From JANMAT01 sp031359995 (GTDB lineage Bacteria > Actinomycetota > Acidimicrobiia > Acidimicrobiales > Ilumatobacteraceae): a stretch of DNA of 64,000 nt. Below the pieces are notes generated by a model, which worked only from the letters and a program-made list of their open reading frames with translations, was not told the DNA's origin and made no database searches. The stretch is from contig JANMAT010000133.1 in NCBI GenBank assembly GCA_031359995.1, positions 16,990 through 80,989 of the forward strand. Direction: 5' to 3'. A program made the position numbers and the translations under genes. Of the stretch, positions 7,477-15,919 are shown piece after piece (position 1 is the first letter of the stretch; every line of letters starts with the position of its first letter).

Positions 7477-8646
7477 TCAGCCGCCGTCGTCGGCCGCGGC
7501 TCGCCGCTCGGCCAGGACCGCTCGCCGTCGGGCCCGCTGCGCCTCGCGTTCGGGGGCGTAGCGGTCGACGAAGCACGGGTCGGCCGCGGTGGCGGCCTGT
7601 TGCAGCGGGCCTCGCGCCGCCATCCACGCGTCCATCAGCGCGTCCTCGGCGGCGTAGTCGAACGGGTCCTGCAGGTTGCGTTCGGTGCCGCCGCCGCACT
7701 CGGGTCGGTGCTCCACGAGCCAGTGCGCCGTCTGGGCCAGTCCTTCATCGAACGGCACCACGTCGCGGTGCCCCAACGCCGCCAGCGTGGTGGCGGGTGA
7801 GTAGCGGTGGTGCGGGCTCGTGCGCATGACGAACGGATGGGCCGGTGTCGCCAGCGCGAACGGCAGATCGACGATCTCGAACGTGTGCCCGAGCGCGGCG
7901 CTCAGGACGTCGACCGTCTGGCGCAGCGTGGGCGTGACCTCGTCGCTCACGTGCAGGGCCCGCCCGCCGGTCACGTCGGGGTGGTCGACGCAGAACAGCA
8001 TCGACGCGGCGGCGTTGGCCACGTGCACCGCGCTGCACAGGTGCAGCCCACCGTCGGGCAGGATGAGGCGGCGGCGACCGTCGAGCACTCGCCGCACCAC
8101 CAGCCACTCACGCGGCAGCAGTTGGTGCGGGCCGTACACCAGCGGGTAGCGCAGGTGCGTGGCGCCGGGATGGGCGGCGAACACGGCACGCTCGGTCTCG
8201 ATCATCTTGGCGACCTTGTCGTTGGCCACTTCGTGGCGACCGCCGCGATCGACGAGCTCGGCCTCCTCCTCCTCGGCGGCCGGTACCGGTAAGCCGGCCG
8301 GTTCCCGCTGGAACGGGTTGCCGAACCCGTCGAGCACGGGCACACCGCCCACCGACAGGACGCGCCCGACCCGCCCCACGAGCAGCTCCACGAGGTCGCG
8401 CAGCCGCCCGTACATCACCACGGCGAGATCGAACGTGCGGTCGCCGAGCGCGCCGGCCACCGCGTCGCGGTCGAACGGGTCGGTGTGGACGTGCTCGACC
8501 ACGTCGGGGATCTCGGGTCGCTCGTGACGACCGGTGTGCAGCATGGTCACCGCGTAGCCCCGGTCGACCAGGCCCTGCACCACGAACGGCCCCGTCGGCC
8601 CGGTGCCGCCCACCACCAGCGCGCGCCCAGCCGTGCCGTTCCCCAT
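7477..8646 (-). CDS. NAD(P)-dependent epimerase/dehydratase (extended SDR)
   Basis: A 389-residue protein with the Rossmann motif VVGGTGPTGPFV near residues 11-22, a Thr-rich beta-2 end (MLHTGRH) and a later RYPLVYGPHQLLPREW segment typical of extended or atypical SDRs. The classic YxxxK is not obvious; NDKVAKMIETE occupies its place. That suggests an atypical SDR that may bind nucleotide without classical dehydrogenase chemistry. The C-terminal 60 residues are charged and helical. Monocistronic, convergent with ynfA. Confidence 0.75.
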   Translation of the reverse strand: MGNGTAGRALVVGGTGPTGPFVVQGLVDRGYAVTMLHTGRHERPEIPDVVEHVHTDPFDRDAVAGALGDRTFDLAVVMYGRLRDLVELLVGRVGRVLSVGGVPVLDGFGNPFQREPAGLPVPAAEEEEAELVDRGGRHEVANDKVAKMIETERAVFAAHPGATHLRYPLVYGPHQLLPREWLVVRRVLDGRRRLILPDGGLHLCSAVHVANAAASMLFCVDHPDVTGGRALHVSDEVTPTLRQTVDVLSAALGHTFEIVDLPFALATPAHPFVMRTSPHHRYSPATTLAALGHRDVVPFDEGLAQTAHWLVEHRPECGGGTERNLQDPFDYAAEDALMDAWMAARGPLQQAATAADPCFVDRYAPEREAQRARRRAVLAERRAAADDGG

Positions 8647-8673
8647 GGCCCGATGGTAGAGGTCGCGGGCCGG

Positions 8674-9435
8674 TCACCCGTAGGTGTCGATGCCCAACTT
8701 CACGGCGAGGCCGAGGCCGGCGATGGCGATGACGACGCGCAGCTTCTCGGCTGGCAGGTGGCGCACGACGTGGGCGCCGAGGCGACCACCGGCGAACAGA
8801 CCGATGCCGAAGGGCAGCACCGCCGACCATCGCACCGGCCCGAACGCGGCGAACGACAGCGCGGCGACGCCGTTGGCCGTGCCGAGCACCAGGTTCTTCA
8901 TGGCGTTGGCGCGCGGCAACGACTCGCCCGTGCCGTGCAGGAACAACGCCAGCAACATCACACCGGCACCGGCGCCGAAGTACCCGCCGTACACGCCGAC
9001 CAGTGCGGTGAGCGCCATCAGCACGCGTGGGTCGGTGCGCGCCGTCGACGAGCGGGTGCGGGCCAGGCGCCCACGCACGAGCATGGCCACCGAGCCGACC
9101 GCCACCAACCACGGCACGACAGCCTCGAACGACCCGGCCGGCGTGAGCAGCAACAGCGCCCCACCGGCGGCGCCGCCGAGGGCGCCCGCCGGCGCCAGTT
9201 GCCGGGCCCGGGCCCGCTGGCCGCGCAGCTCGGGGCGTGACCCGCTCATGGAGCCGGCGGTGGAGAACACGAGCGACACCGTGTTGGTGACGTTGGCGAC
9301 CTTCGGCGTCAACCCGAGGGCGAGCAGGGCCGGGTAGGTGACGATGGACGCCAGACCGGCCACGCTGCCCGTGAGCCCTCCGCCCACACCGGCCAGGACG
9401 AGCAGCGCTCCCCGTCCCAGCACGCCACCGGCCAT
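8674..9435 (-). CDS. TauE/SafE-family sulfite exporter-like permease
   Basis: A 253-residue integral membrane protein with about eight helices. It shows the duplicated family pattern: GGGLTGSVAGLASIVTYPAL near the N-terminus and GGYFGAGAGVMLLALFL in the second half. TauE/SafE proteins export sulfite, sulfoacetate or other small anions. The substrate is not fixed by context here. Confidence 0.85.
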   Translation of the reverse strand: MAGGVLGRGALLVLAGVGGGLTGSVAGLASIVTYPALLALGLTPKVANVTNTVSLVFSTAGSMSGSRPELRGQRARARQLAPAGALGGAAGGALLLLTPAGSFEAVVPWLVAVGSVAMLVRGRLARTRSSTARTDPRVLMALTALVGVYGGYFGAGAGVMLLALFLHGTGESLPRANAMKNLVLGTANGVAALSFAAFGPVRWSAVLPFGIGLFAGGRLGAHVVRHLPAEKLRVVIAIAGLGLAVKLGIDTYG

Positions 9436-9575
9436 GGGTGGCGAACGTAGGCGATGCGGCCGCGCCCACGCGGGTGCGGTCCGCCGACGCGCTGTGACAT
9501 GTGCTGAGTTCGGTTGACGGAGCCAGCAGGCGCTCGTACCCTGAGTCCATTCCGCGAACCGAGAGGTCGAACGCC

Positions 9576-9719
9576 ATGAGGCTCCGCCGCACCAGTCCCC
9601 TGTCGTCGGGCCCGACCGGCGACACGCTCGCCGGTCAGTGCCGGTCCGAGCTCGCCCTCATCGTCGAGCGCCGCCGCGCCACGCGGCCGTCGTCGATCGA
9701 TCGAGCGGCACGCGACTGA
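9576..9719 (+). CDS. Possible small hypothetical protein
   Basis: A 47-codon frame starts with ATG 8 bases after a GAGAGG-like ribosome site. The product is Arg/Ser-rich with no recognised motif. The 307-bp gap between the flanking minus-strand genes (9436-9742) holds nothing else convincing. It could equally be chance. Confidence 0.25.
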   Translation: MRLRRTSPLSSGPTGDTLAGQCRSELALIVERRRATRPSSIDRAARD

Positions 9720-9742
9720 CCGCCGTGACCCGGCGGCTGCGT

Positions 9743-10888
9743 TCAGGCGACGAAGCCGTCCATGCGGGCCAGGACCTGCAACATGACCTCGTCGGCCCCG
9801 CCGCCGATCGAGGTGAGCCGGTTGTCGCGTAGGAACCGAGCCGTCCACGTCTCCTCCACGTAGCCGATGCCGCCGTGGAACTGGAGGCACTCGTCGGCCA
9901 CCTTGCGCACCAGTCGACCGGCGGTCAGCTTGGCGATGGTGGCCTGGCGCGTGGTGGGCTCGCCCGCCTGGTACGCCTCGGCGATGGAGCGGTTGTAGGA
10001 CCGCAGCAGATCGACCTCGGCGGCCAGCTCGGCCAGCTTGAACTGGATGTACTGCTTGGCCAGCAACGGCTCGCCGAACACCTGGCGCTGGCGCAGGTAC
10101 TCGGCCGTGCGCTCCAGGGCGCGGTCACAGGCACCGACCACGCAGTAGGCACCCCACATGCGCTCGACCACGAACTGGGCCATCTGCTGCTGAAAGCCTT
10201 TGCCGATCTGACCGATCGTGTTGGCCACCGGCACCCGGCAGTCCTCGAACGACAGCAGCGCGGTGTCGGAGGCGCGCATGCCAAGCTTGTCGAGCTTCTT
10301 CGACACCGAGAAGCCGGGCGCATCGGTGGGCACGATGATCTGGCTCATGCCGTGATAGCCGCCCTCGTCGGACGTGCGGGCCAGCAGGCACAGCCAATCG
10401 GCCTGCACCGAGTTGGTGATCCACGTCTTGGCTCCGTTGATGACCCACACGTCGCCGTCGCGCACGGCCCTGGTACGGAGGCCGGCGACATCGGAGCCAT
10501 GGTCGGGCTCGCTCACCGCGATCGACGCGACCATGCGCCCCTCCATGGCCGGCTTCAGGTACGTCATCTTCTGCTCATGGGTGCCGTAGCGGGCCAGCGA
10601 CGGCGTGGCCATGTCGATCTGCACGCCCAGGGCCATGGGCAGCGAGCCGTGATCGCAACGACCGAGCTCTTCGGCGAGGATCAGCGTGAACACGTGGTCG
10701 GCGCCCTGGCCGCCGTACTCGGGCTCGTACTCGAGGCCCAACATGCCCAGCTCGGCCATCGAGGAGAACACCTCGTGCAGCGGCATCATCTCCGCCGCCT
10801 CCCACTCCGGGATGCGCGGGTTGATCTGCTCCTCGACGTACGCGCGCACCATGGCCCGGAAGGCCTTCTCCTCGTCGGTCACCAACAT
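9743..10888 (-). CDS. Acyl-CoA dehydrogenase
   Basis: A 381-residue flavoprotein of the ACAD family. The N-terminal helical domain contains LGLEYEPEYGGQGADH. The FAD/substrate segment is ASIAVSEPDHGSDVAGL followed by GAKTWITNS. The C-terminal part has LQFHGGIGYVEE and GGGADEVMLQVLAR, normal for the family. It oxidises an acyl-CoA at alpha-beta, passing electrons to ETF. The ATG at 10888 was chosen because the frame upstream overlaps the SDR gene; the SDR stop lies one base before. It is cotranscribed with the SDR. Confidence 0.9.
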   Translation of the reverse strand: MLVTDEEKAFRAMVRAYVEEQINPRIPEWEAAEMMPLHEVFSSMAELGMLGLEYEPEYGGQGADHVFTLILAEELGRCDHGSLPMALGVQIDMATPSLARYGTHEQKMTYLKPAMEGRMVASIAVSEPDHGSDVAGLRTRAVRDGDVWVINGAKTWITNSVQADWLCLLARTSDEGGYHGMSQIIVPTDAPGFSVSKKLDKLGMRASDTALLSFEDCRVPVANTIGQIGKGFQQQMAQFVVERMWGAYCVVGACDRALERTAEYLRQRQVFGEPLLAKQYIQFKLAELAAEVDLLRSYNRSIAEAYQAGEPTTRQATIAKLTAGRLVRKVADECLQFHGGIGYVEETWTARFLRDNRLTSIGGGADEVMLQVLARMDGFVA

Positions 10889-10889
10889 G

Positions 10890-11654
10890 CTAGAGACCGA
10901 GCTGGCGGGCCATACCGCCGTCGACGCGTAGGCAGGTGCCCGTGATCCACGCCGAGGCCGCGCTGGCGAAGAAGAGCGCGGCGCCCTGGAAGTCGTCGGC
11001 GTAGCCGGCGCGGCCCATCGGCGTCTTGTGGGCGTTGGCGATGGTCTCGTCGCTCCACGCCTTGGAGATGTCGGTGAGGATGGCACCGGGCAAGATGCAG
11101 TTCACGCGCACCTTGGGGCCGAACGCGTCGGCCAGAGCGACGGTCATGGCGTTCAGGCCCGACTTGGCCATGCCGTACACGACCTCGACCTTGCTCGGCC
11201 GGATGGACCCGATGGTCGAGATGTTGATGATGGAGCCACCGTCGTGGTCCATCATGTGGCCGCCCAGGCGCAGGCTGAGCGCGAACGGGCCCTTCAGGTT
11301 CACCGACGAGACCTTGTCGTAGTACTCCTCGGTGATGTCAGTGACCTTCTCGTACAGCGGCGACATGCCGGCGTTGTTCACCAGGATGTCGCAGCGGCCG
11401 AACGTCTCGAGCACGGTGTCGGCCAGCTGGTTGCACTCGTCCCACCTGCCGACGTGGGCGCCCACGGCCAGCGTGCGCCGCCCCGTCTTGGCCGCGATGT
11501 CGTCGGCGACCGCCTTGCAGTTGTCGAGCTTGCGGCTGGCGATGACGACGTCGGCGCCGTGCGCGGCGTACGCCTCGGCGATCGACTTCCCGATGCCTCG
11601 GCTGCCACCGGTGATGACGGCGACCTTGCCGGTGAGGTCCAAGAGAGATTCCAT
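10890..11654 (-). CDS. Short-chain dehydrogenase/reductase
   Basis: A 254-residue classical SDR. It has TGGSRGIG at residues 15-22, NNAG at 93-96, catalytic Ser146, Tyr160 and Lys164 (VVYGMAKS), and a C-terminal VDGGMARQLG. The length is typical. The basic residue after beta-2 (SRK) suggests NADP(H) preference. It sits one base upstream of the acyl-CoA dehydrogenase, suggesting a joint role in a beta-oxidation-like or side-chain pathway. Confidence 0.9.
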   Translation of the reverse strand: MESLLDLTGKVAVITGGSRGIGKSIAEAYAAHGADVVIASRKLDNCKAVADDIAAKTGRRTLAVGAHVGRWDECNQLADTVLETFGRCDILVNNAGMSPLYEKVTDITEEYYDKVSSVNLKGPFALSLRLGGHMMDHDGGSIINISTIGSIRPSKVEVVYGMAKSGLNAMTVALADAFGPKVRVNCILPGAILTDISKAWSDETIANAHKTPMGRAGYADDFQGAALFFASAASAWITGTCLRVDGGMARQLGL

Positions 11655-11836
11655 GGCGAGTTCCTAGCAGGCCGGACCGCCGGCTCAGAACCCCGTGCCG
11701 CCGGTACGGCCGGCCCTCCCCGAAGGACCACACGGGTGGCCGTCGGGCTGCTGCGCCGACCGCCAGCGACGCGGTAGCTTGCCCGCCGGGCGGTCGGGGA
11801 ACGGTCCGGAGACCGATCGGTGAAGGGGCCGGGGAC

Positions 11837-12499
11837 ATGGGGCACCAGGCGTCGGACAGCGACGAGGGCGGGGCCGACTTCGCCACGCTGGCCGATGCGG
11901 CGGCGGCCCTGCGCCGGCTGAACCGGGCGGTCGCCGGCCACCACGCCGGCGACGCGCTGCTCCACGACGTCGCCCGCGCCGCCCACGAGCTGGCCGGCCG
12001 GCTCGAGATCGGTGCCCCGCGCTCGAAGGTCGACGACATGGCCCGGGCCCTCGGCATCACCGATGGCTTCGACGCGGCCCCGCCTCCGCCGGTCGGTTCC
12101 GTGATGGAGTTCGATCCGCTGGGCATCGGCGGCGGCCGACTCAACCCGGCCTCGGTCGACCTCACGTTCGAGCGCGACACCGAGACCTCGGTCGTCGCCA
12201 CCGCGACGGTGCACGGCATGTTCCAGGGTCCGCCCGGGCGGGTGCACGGCGGCATGGTGGCGCTGCTGTTCGACGAGCTCATGGGCGCGGTGAATCGCGC
12301 GACCGGCCGGCGGGCGTTCACGGTGCGGCTCATCGTGAACCTGCGCGCCGCCGCGCCGATCGACACGCCGCTCACGATGCGGGCGTGGCTCGAGAGCGTC
12401 GACGGTCGCAAGATCACGATCCGTGCCGAAGGCCACAGCGCCGCCGGGTCGTTCGCCGATGCCGACGGCCTGTTCGTGACGTTCGCCGAGCTGACCTGA
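11837..12499 (+). CDS. PaaI/THEM4-type hot-dog thioesterase
   Basis: A 220-residue protein. The first 80 residues are helical, then a hot-dog domain with PPGRVHGGMVALLFDELMG, the acyl-CoA thioesterase signature (HGG followed by D/E in the long helix). Probably hydrolyses acyl-CoA. The start ATG follows GAAGGGG in the leader. It faces away from the acyl-CoA dehydrogenase operon, leaving a divergent 180-bp promoter gap (11655-11836). Confidence 0.8.
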   Translation: MGHQASDSDEGGADFATLADAAAALRRLNRAVAGHHAGDALLHDVARAAHELAGRLEIGAPRSKVDDMARALGITDGFDAAPPPPVGSVMEFDPLGIGGGRLNPASVDLTFERDTETSVVATATVHGMFQGPPGRVHGGMVALLFDELMGAVNRATGRRAFTVRLIVNLRAAAPIDTPLTMRAWLESVDGRKITIRAEGHSAAGSFADADGLFVTFAELT

Positions 12500-12550
12500 C
12501 CGGCGACGCTGCCATCACGACGCCGCGTCGGCGGCCGCTACGGTGCCGTC

Positions 12551-13348
12551 ATGAGTCAGGAGACGTACTTCCACGACCACTGGGTCACCATCGAGCCCGA
12601 GCGGTTCGCCTACTACGACGCGCTGTTCCAGCACCCCGCCGCGGTGCTCGACCGCATGCTGGCGCCGCTCGGTCTCACGGCCGGGCAGGTGTGCCTCGAC
12701 CTCGGGTGCGGGCCGGGCCACGTGGCCGCCGCGATGGCCCGGCACGTGGGCCCCGGCGGCCACGTGCACGGCGTCGACGTCAACGAGCCGTTCCTCGCCC
12801 GCGCCGCCGATGTCGCCGCCGCCGCCGGTGTCGCCGGTCTGTGCACGTTCCATCACGTCACCGGCGAGGAGCTCCCGATCGTCACGGGCGCCGTCGACCG
12901 GGTCGTCGCCAAGAACGTGTTGGAGTACGTGCCTGATCTGGGTGCCACGCTGGGCGAGGTCGCCCGCGTGCTCGCGCCCGGCGGCCGTTTGGTGGCCATG
13001 GACTCCGACTGGGGGTTCGTCGTCGTCGAGCCACTGGCGCCCGAGGAGGTCGCCGAGCTGTTCCGAGCGGCGGCGCCGGCGTTCCGCGAGCCCTTCATCG
13101 GCCGCAAGCTGCGCGCCGCGTTCATCGACGCGGGCCTGGCCGACGTGCAGGTGACCGTGGTCGCCGCCACCGACACGGCCGGACGGACCCGGGGCATCCT
13201 CGAGAACATGATCAACTACGGCCTCACGTTCGGTCGTCTGGGGCCCGAGCGGGCGACCGACCTGCGGACCCGGCTCGACGCGGCGATGGCCGCCGGCACG
13301 TACCTGGTGGTGCTCCCCCAGTTCGTGGTGACCGGCACGAAGGCCTGA
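12551..13348 (+). CDS. Class I SAM-dependent methyltransferase
   Basis: A 265-residue protein with motif I DLGCGPG at residues 50-56, motif II-like HVHGVDVNE, and LAPGGRLVAMDSDWG as post-motif III. It belongs to the UbiE/Methyltransf_11-like group; the acceptor substrate is unknown. Start ATG 50 bp after the thioesterase stop, so the two may be cotranscribed. Confidence 0.82.
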   Translation: MSQETYFHDHWVTIEPERFAYYDALFQHPAAVLDRMLAPLGLTAGQVCLDLGCGPGHVAAAMARHVGPGGHVHGVDVNEPFLARAADVAAAAGVAGLCTFHHVTGEELPIVTGAVDRVVAKNVLEYVPDLGATLGEVARVLAPGGRLVAMDSDWGFVVVEPLAPEEVAELFRAAAPAFREPFIGRKLRAAFIDAGLADVQVTVVAATDTAGRTRGILENMINYGLTFGRLGPERATDLRTRLDAAMAAGTYLVVLPQFVVTGTKA

Positions 13349-13495
13349 CCGCGACGCGAGAGCTGCGGCCGCCACCGCTCGCGCGGGCGGTGCAAGCGGG
13401 GCGGCCACAGCCCAGCGCAACGTAGCCACCACCGGCGTCGGTCGATAGATGGCCTCCGTGTCCTGACGCGCCCTTCGGCGAACGGCACCGCGCCC

Positions 13496-13532
13496 GCCGA
13501 CCGGCAGCGACGGCTCGTTGCTGCCGGTCGGC
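13496..13532. terminator. Candidate bidirectional transcription terminator hairpin
   Basis: A perfect 13-bp inverted repeat, GCCGACCGGCAGC (13496-13508) and GCTGCCGGTCGGC (13520-13532), has an 11-nt loop. It lies between the convergent ends of the methyltransferase and the NtaA-like gene. There is no U-run, as is common for actinobacterial terminators. The rest of the 290-bp gap shows no gene. Confidence 0.5.
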
Positions 13533-13639
13533 TTGCCTCGAGCCGGTGGTGGCCCTCGGCGGGCTGCCCTCGGTCGCATCCCGTCGGATGTCCCCCCTGA
13601 GCAACCGAGGCGAACAATGGCGGAGTGGCACTCGGTCGG

Positions 13640-15037
13640 TCAACTCTGTCGCGGGGCTGTCCGCTGTGCGTCGCCCAACCGGCCCGGATGGTCGTCGGCC
13701 AGCCGGCGGTGGCCCTCGCCGAAGAAGCGCTCGCGCAGGCTGCACGGCGGTCGGGCATCGGGTCGCTCGTGCAGCCCGCGGCGCTGCAGTTCGGGCAGGA
13801 GGAGGTCGGCGAGATCGGCGAACCCACCCGGCTGCGGCACCGGCATGAACAGGAAGCCGTCGATGCCACCCGGTGCGATCCACTCCTCGATCTGGTCGGC
13901 CACCGTCGTCGGCGAACCGAGGAACTGGGGGCGTCCGCCGCCGCGGGCGATGCGTTCCCGCGCCGCGGCGATGGTCATCGTGTCGTCGCCGCCGGTGACG
14001 GTGCGCAGGATGCTCTGCACCGCTTCCGTGCGGATGGTGGCGATGGGGGTGTCGTCGGGCCATGCCGCGAGATCGATGCCGAGGTAGCCGCAGTAGCGGG
14101 CGAGCGTCCCGTCGATCGAGCGGTAGGCGTCGACCTCGGCCCACCGGTGCGCCGCGTCGGCGTCGGTGTCGGCCACGATCGGCCGGGCCCCAGCCAGGAT
14201 CTTCAGGTGGGTCGGGTCGCGCCCGAGGCGCTCGGCCCGCTGGCGCAGGTCACGGCCGACGGCGGCGACCTCGCCGCCGGTGTTGCCGACCACGAACACC
14301 ACCTCGGCGTGGCGCGCCGCGAAGTCGCGCCCGCGCGCCGACGCGCCGGCCTGCAACAACATCGGCGTGCGCTGCGGCGAGGGCTCGCAGATGTGGGGGC
14401 CGCGCACGTCGAACCAGCGGCCGTGGTGGTCGATGGTGTGCACCCGCGCCGGGTCGGTGTGCACGCCGGCGACCGCGTCGCGCACGGCGGCGTCGTCGTC
14501 CCAGCTGCGCTCCCAGAGCGCGTACAGCACCTCCAGGTACTCATCGGCGCGTTCGTAGCGCTCGTCGTGGGTGATGGCGGCGCCGTAGCCGTTCGCTTCG
14601 CTGTCGGCGAGGTACGAGGTGACGATGTTCCAGCCGACTCGCCCGTCGGTGAGGTGGTCGAGCGTGGAGAACAGCCGGGCGGTGCGGTAGGGCACGTGGT
14701 TCGTGGTCGACAGCGTGGCCGCGAAGCACAGGTGGCTGGTCACCGACGCCAGCGCGGGCAGGAGCACGGTCGGGTCGTTGCACGGCACCTGGGCGGCGTG
14801 GCGCACGGCATCGTCGCGAGAGCCCTGCCACACGTCGTAGAAGCCCTCGACATCGGCGAAGAACAACAGGTCGAAGCCGCCCCGCTCCAAGGTGCGGGCC
14901 ACGTCCAGCCAGTAGCGCAACGAGGCGTAGCCGAGCGAGGTGCCGTCGTCGGGATGACGCCACACGCCCTCGGCCAGATGGTTCGGCGTGCACTGCGTGA
15001 AGGCGCACAGGTGGAGCACGTCGCGCACGCTACTCAC
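13640..15037 (-). CDS. NtaA/SnaA/DszA-family FMNH2-dependent monooxygenase
   Basis: A 465-residue luciferase-fold monooxygenase of the NtaA/DszA subgroup. Recognisable segments are WNIVTSYLADSEANGYG, ADEYLEVLYALWE, HGRWFDVRGPH and MLLQAGASARGRDFAARHAE. The length matches the family's 440-480. The GTG start at 15037 is the first after the non-homologous upstream part of the frame. These enzymes oxidise sulphur, amine or ring substrates using reduced FMN from a separate reductase; none is adjacent here. Confidence 0.82.
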   Translation of the reverse strand: MSSVRDVLHLCAFTQCTPNHLAEGVWRHPDDGTSLGYASLRYWLDVARTLERGGFDLLFFADVEGFYDVWQGSRDDAVRHAAQVPCNDPTVLLPALASVTSHLCFAATLSTTNHVPYRTARLFSTLDHLTDGRVGWNIVTSYLADSEANGYGAAITHDERYERADEYLEVLYALWERSWDDDAAVRDAVAGVHTDPARVHTIDHHGRWFDVRGPHICEPSPQRTPMLLQAGASARGRDFAARHAEVVFVVGNTGGEVAAVGRDLRQRAERLGRDPTHLKILAGARPIVADTDADAAHRWAEVDAYRSIDGTLARYCGYLGIDLAAWPDDTPIATIRTEAVQSILRTVTGGDDTMTIAAARERIARGGGRPQFLGSPTTVADQIEEWIAPGGIDGFLFMPVPQPGGFADLADLLLPELQRRGLHERPDARPPCSLRERFFGEGHRRLADDHPGRLGDAQRTAPRQS

Positions 15038-15142
15038 CAGGGTCGGCCGAACGGACGAGGCCGGCGTTTGGGCGCCCGAGCGGTGGCGGTGCAGGCTGTG
15101 GGCGTCGTCCGTCGTCCGTCGCCCGCGCCTGGAGGCCCCGCC

Positions 15143-15906
15143 ATGACCGATCCCCATCCCACCGGCAGCCGGCTGGCCGGCAAGGTCGCCCTGATCTCGG
15201 GCGGCGCCCGCGGCATGGGCGAGAGCCACGCTCGAGCCATGGTCGCCCAGGGCGCCCCGTGGTGCTGGGCGATCTGCTCGACGACGAGGGCCACGCCCTC
15301 GCGGCCGAGTTGGGCGACGCCGCCACCTACGTGCACCTCGATGTCACCGATCGGGCCCAGTGGGCCGCCGCGGTGGCCACCACGCTCGAGCGCTACCGCT
15401 CGCTCAACGTGCTGATCAACAACGCCGGCATCGTGAACTGGGGCCTCATCGGCACCTACACGCCGGAGCAGTGGGACACGATCGTGGCGGTGAACCTGAC
15501 CGGTGTGTTCAACGGCATCCACGCGTCGTTCGACGCGCTGAAGGCGTCGGCGCCGAGCTCGATCATCAACATCTCCTCCACCGCCGGTCTGCAGGGATAC
15601 TCGTCGATCCCCGGCTACAACGCCACCAAGTTCGGTGTGCGCGGACTCACCAAGTCGGTCGCCCTCGACCTGGGCGCCGACAACGTGCGTTGCAACTCGG
15701 TGCACCCGGGCATGGTGGCCACGCCGATGACCGCCAACCTCAACCCCGACCGCAAGCAGGTCGCCCTGCGTCGGGTCGGCCGCTCCGACGAGCTGTCGAG
15801 CCTCATCGTGTTCCTGGCCAGCGACGAGTCGAGCTACTGCACCGGCGCCGAGTTCGTGGCCGACGGCGGCGAGACCGCCGGCCTCGCCCCCGGCGCCATG
15901 GGCTGA
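15143..15906 (+). CDS. Short-chain dehydrogenase with a single-base frameshift near residue 38
   Basis: The gene starts at ATG 15143 after GGAGG. In that frame it encodes LAGKVALISGGARGMGESHA, the TGxxxGxG cofactor motif. Near 15257 the sequence GGCGCCCCGTGGTG lacks one base. The coding sense then continues in the next frame as VVLGDLLDDEG to a stop at 15906, with NNAG, a Ser/Tyr/Lys set (NISSTAGLQG, then GYNATKFG) and a C-terminal VADGGE. As sequenced the frame is broken within a C run, which is also a typical sequencing-error site. It resembles 3-alpha/20-beta-hydroxysteroid dehydrogenases. The CoA-transferase gene follows 13 bp later. Confidence 0.75.
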
Positions 15907-15919
15907 GCGGACGGCACAC

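Noticed and set aside
15243..15265. Programmed ribosomal frameshift in the SDR gene
   Set aside because: No slippery heptamer or downstream stimulatory structure was recognised, and SDRs are not known to use frameshifting. Sequencing error or mutation is simpler.
13625..15415. A 596-codon open frame on the plus strand
   Set aside because: It is antisense to the NtaA-like monooxygenase. Only its end (15143-15257) is real, as the first part of the frameshifted SDR.
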